From CAXYVC01 sp964292295 (GTDB lineage: Bacteria; Acidobacteriota; Holophagae; Holophagales; Holophagaceae): 19,241 nucleotides of DNA. The translations under genes were made by a program, and so were the position numbers. A model generated the notes under the pieces. The model saw only the letters and a list, made by a program, of their open reading frames with translations, searched no databases and had not been told where the DNA came from. The stretch lies in assembly GCA_964292295.1 (NCBI GenBank), contig CAXYVC010000042.1, positions 1-19,241 on the forward strand. The letters are read 5' to 3'. Positions 14,348 through 19,241 of the stretch are shown here, piece after piece; within the stretch, counting starts at the first letter, position 1; each line of letters begins with the position of its first letter.

Positions 14348-16492
14348 ATGCCTGCTGCGAACCCTTGCCTTCCGTGTCTTGGCGCGGGGGCTGCGCTCTT
14401 TCTTCCATTGCGCGTGCGCAAGCGGGAGGGGGGAAGTGCCCCCTTCGAAGCCGAGCGGATCCGCAGGGCCATCCTGCGGGCGGGGCAGGCCAGCGGGGAG
14501 TTCGGGGAAGAGGAGGCCCGGAAGCTGGCCCTGCAGGTCGTGAAGGACCTCGCGGGGGAAAAGGGAGGCGCCGAGCCCCACGTGGAGGAGATCCAGGACG
14601 CGGTGGAGCGGGCGCTCAGTGCCTCCTGCTACATCCGGACCGCCCGCGGTTACGCGGTCTACCGGGAGCAGCGGGCCAGGCTGCGCCGGGATAAGAACAC
14701 CGTGGTGGACGTGGCCGCGTCCGTGAACGAATACCTCGACCGCATGGACTGGCGCGTCAACGCCAACGCCAACCAGGGCTATTCCCTGGGCGGTCTGATC
14801 CTCAACGTGTCGGGCAAGGTCATGGCCAACTACTGGCTGGGCCATGTGTATCCGCCCGGGGTGGGCGAGGCTCACCGGAACGGTGATCTCCACGTGCACG
14901 ACCTGGACATGCTGTCCGGTTACTGCGCGGGCTGGTCGCTGCGCACCCTGCTCGCGGAGGGCCTCAATGGCGTGGGGGACAAGGTGGAGGCTGCGCCTCC
15001 CAGGCACCTCTCCAGCGCCGTGGGGCAGATCGTGAACTTCCTGGGCACCCTCCAGAACGAGTGGGCCGGCGCTCAGGCCTTCAGTTCCTTCGACACCTAC
15101 ATGGCCCCCTTCATCCGCAAGGACGGACTGGGCTATGGGGACGTCCGGCAGTGCATCCAGGAGCTGATCTACAACCTGAACGTGCCCTCCCGTTGGGGTA
15201 CCCAGACGCCCTTCACGAACCTCACCTTCGACTGGGTCTGTCCGGAGGATCTCGCGGACCAGGTGCCCGTTCTCGGCGGCGAAGCCATGCCCTTCACCTA
15301 CGGCGAACTCCAGGCCGAGATGGACATGATCAACCGGGCCTACATCGAGGTGATGATGGCCGGGGATGCGAAGGGACGCGTCTTCACCTTTCCCATCCCC
15401 ACCTACAACATCACCCGGGACTTCTCCTGGGATTCCCCCAATGCCGACCTGCTCTTCGACATGACGGCGAAGTACGGGCTGCCCTACTTCCAGAACTTCC
15501 TGAACTCGGATCTGGAGCCCCGCATGGTGCGCTCCATGTGCTGCCGCCTGCAGCTGGACCTGAGGGAGCTGCTGAAGCGGGGGAATGGGCTCTTCGGGAG
15601 TGCGGAGCAGACGGGTTCCGTGGGGGTCGTCACCCTCAACTGCGCCCGCCTGGGCTACCTCCATCGAGGCGACGAGGCGGGTCTTCTGCGCAGGACCGAC
15701 GCGCTGCTGGAAATCGCCCGCGCGAGCCTGGAAACCAAGCGCAAGGAGGTGCAGCGCCTCATGGATGGCGGGCTCTTCCCCTACACCCGGCGCTACCTGG
15801 GCACGCTGCGGAACCACTTCTCCACCCTCGGCGTGAACGGGATCCACGAGATGATCCGCAACTTCACGGAGGACGCCGAGGGGATCCACACGCCTTCGGG
15901 AAAGGCCTTTGCCCTGCGCTTCCTGGACCACGTGCGGGGCCGTATCCGGGACTTCCAGGAGGAGACGGGTCATCTCTACAACCTGGAGGCGACGCCAGCG
16001 GAGGGGACCACCTACCGATTCGCCCGGGAGGACCGGAAACGCTTTCCCGGCATCCTCCAGGCGGGCACGCCCGAGAATCCCTACTACACGAACTCCTCCC
16101 AGCTTCCGGTGGGCTTCACGGAGGACCCCTTCGAGGCCCTGGAGCACCAGGAGGAACTGCAGCGGAAATATACCGGAGGAACGGTGGTCCACCTGTACAT
16201 GGCGGAGCGCATCAGCAGCGCGGAGGCCTGCAAGCAGCTGGTCCGGAGGTCCCTCGGGCGCTTTGCCGTTCCGTACCTCACCATCACCCCCACCTTCTCC
16301 ATCTGCCCTTCCCACGGCTACCTGCCGGGCGAGCAGGCCCTCTGCCCTCGCTGCGCAGCGGAGGGCCGCACGCAGGCCTGCGAGGTGTGGACCCGGGTCA
16401 TGGGCTACCACCGTCCCGTGGCCTCCTTCAACACGGGCAAGAAGGGGGAATACGCCGAGCGAACCCCCTTCCGGGAACCGCTTGGAGCCTGA
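14348..16492 (+). CDS. nrdD: Anaerobic (class III) ribonucleoside-triphosphate reductase NrdD
   Basis: 714 residues. It reduces ribonucleotides to deoxyribonucleotides using an oxygen-sensitive glycyl radical, with no need for B12. An ATP-cone comes first (VRKREGGSAPFEAERIRRAI, ~23-42, to about residue 110). The ten-stranded barrel follows with HVHDLDMLSGYCAGWSL (Cys193) and RSMCCRLQLD (Cys398/399), the expected thiyl and reductant cysteines. The C-terminal zinc site has Cys653 (FSICPSHGYLPGE), Cys666, Cys669 and Cys678. The glycyl radical site is Gly686 in TRVMGYHRPV, followed by the FNTGKKGEYAER tail. The start at 14348 has AGGGGAG five bases upstream, but adds about 20 residues (MPAANPCLPCLGAGAALFLP) before the ATP-cone; a TTG at 14408 would match the family better but lacks a ribosome-binding site. 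The activase gene begins one base after the stop. Cobalamin riboswitch control is expected. Confidence 0.96.
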   Translation: MPAANPCLPCLGAGAALFLPLRVRKREGGSAPFEAERIRRAILRAGQASGEFGEEEARKLALQVVKDLAGEKGGAEPHVEEIQDAVERALSASCYIRTARGYAVYREQRARLRRDKNTVVDVAASVNEYLDRMDWRVNANANQGYSLGGLILNVSGKVMANYWLGHVYPPGVGEAHRNGDLHVHDLDMLSGYCAGWSLRTLLAEGLNGVGDKVEAAPPRHLSSAVGQIVNFLGTLQNEWAGAQAFSSFDTYMAPFIRKDGLGYGDVRQCIQELIYNLNVPSRWGTQTPFTNLTFDWVCPEDLADQVPVLGGEAMPFTYGELQAEMDMINRAYIEVMMAGDAKGRVFTFPIPTYNITRDFSWDSPNADLLFDMTAKYGLPYFQNFLNSDLEPRMVRSMCCRLQLDLRELLKRGNGLFGSAEQTGSVGVVTLNCARLGYLHRGDEAGLLRRTDALLEIARASLETKRKEVQRLMDGGLFPYTRRYLGTLRNHFSTLGVNGIHEMIRNFTEDAEGIHTPSGKAFALRFLDHVRGRIRDFQEETGHLYNLEATPAEGTTYRFAREDRKRFPGILQAGTPENPYYTNSSQLPVGFTEDPFEALEHQEELQRKYTGGTVVHLYMAERISSAEACKQLVRRSLGRFAVPYLTITPTFSICPSHGYLPGEQALCPRCAAEGRTQACEVWTRVMGYHRPVASFNTGKKGEYAERTPFREPLGA

Positions 16493-16493
16493 G

Positions 16494-17246
16494 ATGGAGG
16501 GGCTTGCGATCGGGGGCTTCACCCCCATGAGCACCGTGGATGTTCCCGGGCATCTGGCCGCCGTGCTCTTCACGCAGGGCTGTCCCTGGTCCTGCCGCTA
16601 CTGCCACAACGGTCACCTCCAGGACGTGAAGGGGGAGGCCCTCTCCTGGGAGGCCCTGTTGTTGCGGCTGAAGCGCCGGCGGGGCTTCCTGGAGGCGGGG
16701 GCCTTTTCCGGGGGCGAGCCGCTCCTCCAGCCAGGGCTTCCGGGGGCCCTCCGGGAGCTTCGCGCCATGGGCTTCCGGACGGCCCTCCATTCGGGCGGAA
16801 GCCACCCGGAGCGCCTGGGCCGGGTGCTTCCCCTGGTGGACTGGGTGGGCTTCGACCTCAAGGCCCCCTGGGAGGGCTACGACCGGATCACCGGAACGCC
16901 GGGCAGCGGGCGCTCCGCGCAGGAGAGCCTGGGGCTGCTCGAAGCCGAGCAGGTGCCCTTCGAGCTGCGCACGACGCTGCACCCGCGCCTTCTCGCCCCG
17001 GGCGACCTGGAGCGCATGGCCGAGGTGGCGGGGGGGAGCCGGAGCTCGGCCTGGATCATCCAACCGTTTCGGCCGCAGGGGTGTCGCGATCCGCATCTGC
17101 TGGAGCAGTCCCCTTCCGTGCTCTCCTCCGCCCACGCCGAAGCCCTCGCGCGGGCCCGTCGGCGCCACCCGCACACGTCCATCCACGTCCGGGGGGACGG
17201 AGCCTCCGCACCCCTTCCAGCCTGCTCTTTCAGGAGATCCGCATGA
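16494..17246 (+). CDS. nrdG: Anaerobic ribonucleotide reductase-activating protein (radical SAM)
   Basis: 250 residues. It uses S-adenosylmethionine and a [4Fe-4S] cluster to place the glycyl radical on NrdD. The cluster motif CPWSCRYC (Cys30, 34, 37) follows DVPGHLAAVLFTQG, and the SAM-binding SGGEP is at 72-76. DWVGFDLKAPWEGYDRITG is also typical of the longer NrdG2/TIGR02495-type activases rather than the short E. coli NrdG (~154 residues). It is one base downstream of nrdD, with GGAG six bases before the ATG. Its own stop overlaps the rocD start by ATGA. The last ~20 residues (SIHVRGDGASAPLPACSFRR) look like readthrough of the rocD leader and are probably not conserved. Pairing with nrdD makes the role nearly certain. 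Confidence 0.94.
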   Translation: MEGLAIGGFTPMSTVDVPGHLAAVLFTQGCPWSCRYCHNGHLQDVKGEALSWEALLLRLKRRRGFLEAGAFSGGEPLLQPGLPGALRELRAMGFRTALHSGGSHPERLGRVLPLVDWVGFDLKAPWEGYDRITGTPGSGRSAQESLGLLEAEQVPFELRTTLHPRLLAPGDLERMAEVAGGSRSSAWIIQPFRPQGCRDPHLLEQSPSVLSSAHAEALARARRRHPHTSIHVRGDGASAPLPACSFRRSA

Positions 17247-18454
17247 GCCCGACGCTCTACCTTTCGGAAGCCTTCACGGTCCAGGAGGACCGCTATGGCG
17301 CGCACAACTACCATCCCCTGGACGTCGTCTGCACCCGCGGCGCGGGCGTCTACCTCGAGGACGTGGAGGGCGATCGCTACATGGACTTTCTCTCTGCCTA
17401 TTCGGCCGTGAACCAGGGGCACAACCATCCCCGGATCGCCCAGGCCATGATCGAGCAGATCGAGCGCTTGGCGCTCACGAGCCGGGCGTTTCGGAACGAC
17501 CGCTTCCCGCCCTTCCTCGAGAAGCTGTGCCACCTCACGGGCTTCGAGAAGGCCCTCCTCATGAACAGCGGCACGGAGGCTGTCGAGACGGCCATCAAGG
17601 CGATGCGCAAGTGGGCCTACGACGTGAAGGGAGTGCCCTACCCCGAGGCGGAGATCATCGTGGCCGAGGGCAACTTCCACGGCCGCTCCACCACCGTCGT
17701 CGGGTGCAGCAGCGACCCCGACAGCCGCAGCCTCTTTGGCCCCTTCACGCCCGGCTTCCGCGTCGTCCCCTTCGGCGACCTCGAGGCCGTGCGTGCGGCC
17801 ATCACGGCCCATACCGCCGGCATCTTCATGGAGCCGATCCAGGGCGAAGCCGGAGTCCGCATCCCCCCGAAGGGCTTCCTGCAGGGGCTTCGCCAGCTGG
17901 CCGACAAGCACCACGTCCTGCTCGTCCTGGACGAGATCCAGTCCGGTTTCGGGCGCACGGGGGAGATGTTCGCCTTCGAGCACGAGCGGATGCGGCCGGA
18001 CGGCATCACCGTCGGCAAGGCCCTTTCGGGGGGCTTCTATCCGGTGTCCGCCTTCCTGGGAAGCGCGGAGGTGATGGATGTCTTCACCCCGGGCATCCAC
18101 GGTTCCACCTTCGGGGGCAACCCGCTGGCCTGTGCCGTGGCATCCGCCGCCCTGGACGTGCTGGAGGAGGAGAACCTGGTTGCGCGCTCCGCCGAGCTGG
18201 GGAGGCACTTCAAGGCCCGCCTCGAGAAGCTGCGCACGGACAAGGTGCGGGAGGTGCGCTGCCTCGGGCTCTGGGCAGGCCTGGAGCTGAAGCCCGAGGC
18301 CGGGAAGGCCAGGGACTACTGTCATGCCCTGATGGAACGCGGGCTGCTCTGCAAGGACACGCACCTGCACACGATCCGCCTGGCGCCTCCCCTCGTCATC
18401 ACCCGGGAGGAGCTGGACTGGGCGGTGGACCAGATCGAGGCCGTCCTCGCCTGA
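17243..18454 (+). CDS. rocD: Ornithine aminotransferase (ornithine--oxo-acid transaminase)
   Basis: A 403-residue class III PLP aminotransferase that moves the delta-amino group of ornithine to 2-oxoglutarate, giving glutamate semialdehyde (and so proline or glutamate). The N-terminal block RYGAHNYHPLDVV followed by DVEGDRYMDFLSAYSAVNQG is specific to ornithine aminotransferases. The cofactor site is intact: NSGTEAVE (108-115), Asp230 in LVLDEIQSGFGRTG, and Lys259 in TVGKALSGGFYPVSA. The ATG at 17243 has AGGAG six bases upstream and overlaps the nrdG stop (ATGA). Because of this overlap it should be made from the nrdDG message, at least in part, and so may share cobalamin control. No other arginine or proline gene is nearby, which makes the pairing odd. 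Related acetylornithine or GABA transaminases lack the NYHPLDVV block. Confidence 0.95.
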   Translation: MSPTLYLSEAFTVQEDRYGAHNYHPLDVVCTRGAGVYLEDVEGDRYMDFLSAYSAVNQGHNHPRIAQAMIEQIERLALTSRAFRNDRFPPFLEKLCHLTGFEKALLMNSGTEAVETAIKAMRKWAYDVKGVPYPEAEIIVAEGNFHGRSTTVVGCSSDPDSRSLFGPFTPGFRVVPFGDLEAVRAAITAHTAGIFMEPIQGEAGVRIPPKGFLQGLRQLADKHHVLLVLDEIQSGFGRTGEMFAFEHERMRPDGITVGKALSGGFYPVSAFLGSAEVMDVFTPGIHGSTFGGNPLACAVASAALDVLEEENLVARSAELGRHFKARLEKLRTDKVREVRCLGLWAGLELKPEAGKARDYCHALMERGLLCKDTHLHTIRLAPPLVITREELDWAVDQIEAVLA

Positions 18455-18531
18455 ATGCATACGCTTCCCACGTTCATCCGGCGCCGCTTCCCGCGCCGCG
18501 GCACCAGCTCCGCCTTTAGTACGGAAACACC

Positions 18532-19137
18532 ATGGAATACAGCTTTCTTTCCGCCACCCTCCTCCTGATCCTCGTGACGGATCCCCTGGGCAACATGCCC
18601 CTCTTCATCGCGGCCCTGCGGCGGGTTCGCCCCGAGCGGCACCGGACCGTCATCCTGCGGGAGTGCCTGATCGCCTTCGCCGCCATGTCGCTCTTCATGG
18701 TCTTCGGGCGGAGGATCCTCGCCATGCTGAACCTCGCAGACGAGGTGCTCCGGGCCGCAGGTGGCGTGGTCCTCTTCCTGATCGCCGTGAAGATGATCTT
18801 CCCGGACAACGGGGCCAGGTTCGGAGAGGACGGGGAGACGGCAGAGCCCTTCATCGTCCCCCTGGCCATTCCGCTCATCGCGGGCCCATCGGCCCTGGCC
18901 ACGGCCATGCTCATTGCGGGCGGGAACCCCCACCGGATGCCGGCGTGGATCGGGGCGCTGGCCCTTTCCATCCTCGTCACCCTCGTTGTCTTCCTGCTGG
19001 CCACGCGCATTCAGAAGTGGCTGGGCGAACAGGTGATCACGGCCCTGGAGCGCCTCATGGGGCTCGTGCTGACCGCCGTGTCCATCGAGATGGTGCTGCG
19101 CGGCGTGGGGGGCTACATCCGGCAAGGCCACGTTTGA
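18532..19137 (+). CDS. yhgN: MarC/YhgN family integral membrane protein
   Basis: 201 residues with about six hydrophobic helices. Family marks are TLLLILVTDPLGNMPLFIA near the N-terminus, GGVVLFLIAVKMIFP (about 77-91), EPFIVPLAIPLIAGPSALAT (105-124), and LERLMGLVLTAVSIEMVL near the end. This is the pattern and length of E. coli YhgN within the MarC/UPF0056 family. The function is not established; the old link of MarC to multiple antibiotic resistance is not supported for the family. The start at 18532 has only a weak GGA upstream. It follows rocD after 77 bases in which I see no terminator or clear promoter, so it may be read from the same transcript. Confidence 0.92.
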   Translation: MEYSFLSATLLLILVTDPLGNMPLFIAALRRVRPERHRTVILRECLIAFAAMSLFMVFGRRILAMLNLADEVLRAAGGVVLFLIAVKMIFPDNGARFGEDGETAEPFIVPLAIPLIAGPSALATAMLIAGGNPHRMPAWIGALALSILVTLVVFLLATRIQKWLGEQVITALERLMGLVLTAVSIEMVLRGVGGYIRQGHV

Positions 19138-19190
19138 AGGCCATTCCTCTCTACATTCTCGATCCCATGAAACAACAGGAAAGGTGCCGG

Positions 19191-19241
19191 ATGGATACGC
19201 GAGCGAAAGAGGAGATGCTGGTTCGGTTGCGGGAGGAGTCG
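19191..19241 (+). CDS. First codons of an unidentified gene cut by the window end
   Basis: The frame is open from ATG 19191 to the window end and reads MDTRAKEEMLVRLREES, a charged, probably helical N-terminus. AAGG at 19181-19184 lies six bases ahead and favours this start over the in-frame ATG at 19167, which has no ribosome-binding site. Seventeen residues are too few to name a family. The 53 bases between yhgN and this start are noticeably more AT-rich than the rest of the window, which fits a promoter region. Confidence 0.5.
   Translation, partial: MDTRAKEEMLVRLREES

Noticed and set aside
14348..16492. Possible selenocysteine or frame break in nrdD
   Set aside because: The frame is continuous, with Cys at the expected positions and no in-frame TGA before the end.
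14249..16573. A 774-codon open frame on the minus strand opposite nrdD
   Set aside because: nrdD on the plus strand has all catalytic and zinc residues. The opposite frame also runs through the riboswitch leader and has no recognisable motif or ribosome-binding site.
19134..19157. TTGAAG (19134-19139) and TACATT (19152-19157) as a promoter for the last gene
   Set aside because: The spacer is only 12 bases, too short for a sigma-70 promoter.
1..19241. Mobile element, CRISPR, prophage or defence island
   Set aside because: No transposase, integrase, terminal inverted repeats, spaced direct repeats or known defence genes were recognised. Composition is even except for a short AT-richer gap near 19140-19190.

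Overview
The window is a high-GC stretch of bacterial chromosome, densely packed with genes on both strands. It contains no insertion sequence, integrase, phage gene, CRISPR array or rRNA/tRNA gene that I can see. A housekeeping sigma factor tail, a TamB-like envelope protein (implying two membranes), eukaryotic-type Ser/Thr kinases with PEGA repeats, and a LipB-Nudix fusion suggest an acidobacterium, perhaps of the Holophagae (Geothrix/Holophaga-like). That placement is inferred from gene content and composition, not from a search.

Layout. (1) 1-509: 3' end of rpoD. (2) 762-6059: a GTG-start Ser/Thr kinase with a C-terminal zinc ribbon, a 1368-residue TamB-like protein one base later, and a moaD whose GTG start overlaps the tamB stop. 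(3) 6056-7174, minus: an octanoyltransferase (LipB) fused to a Nudix hydrolase, meeting moaD tail-to-tail on a shared CTAG. (4) 7207-8679: a membrane-anchored Ser/Thr kinase with two PEGA repeats. (5) 8707-9204, minus: purE. (6) 9282-10568: a PleD-shaped double-receiver response regulator whose GGDEF domain is degenerate. (7) 10582-12078, minus: a secreted M14 zinc carboxypeptidase. (8) 12141-13912: mltG and tlyA, overlapping by ATGA. (9) 13966-18454: a promoter, a cobalamin riboswitch, and the tightly packed genes nrdD, nrdG and rocD (ornithine aminotransferase). A yhgN/MarC-family membrane protein follows at 18532-19137, then the first codons of another gene.

How the parts work together. 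The clearest regulatory unit is the last one. A canonical cobalamin riboswitch with a complete B12 box lies before a class III (oxygen-sensitive, B12-independent) ribonucleotide reductase and its radical-SAM activase. The expected logic is that a full cobalamin pool shuts off the B12-independent enzyme. Between the aptamer and nrdD, a 9-nt segment is perfectly complementary to the nrdD Shine-Dalgarno region, which suggests control of translation initiation. Because rocD overlaps nrdG by ATGA, the same signal may reach ornithine catabolism.

The rest is conserved housekeeping (purine, lipoate, molybdopterin, rRNA methylation, peptidoglycan length control) mixed with signalling genes. I see no wholly new multi-gene system. 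The points most worth following are the riboswitch unit with rocD attached, the LipB-Nudix fusion, the kinase-TamB coupling and the degenerate GGDEF regulator.
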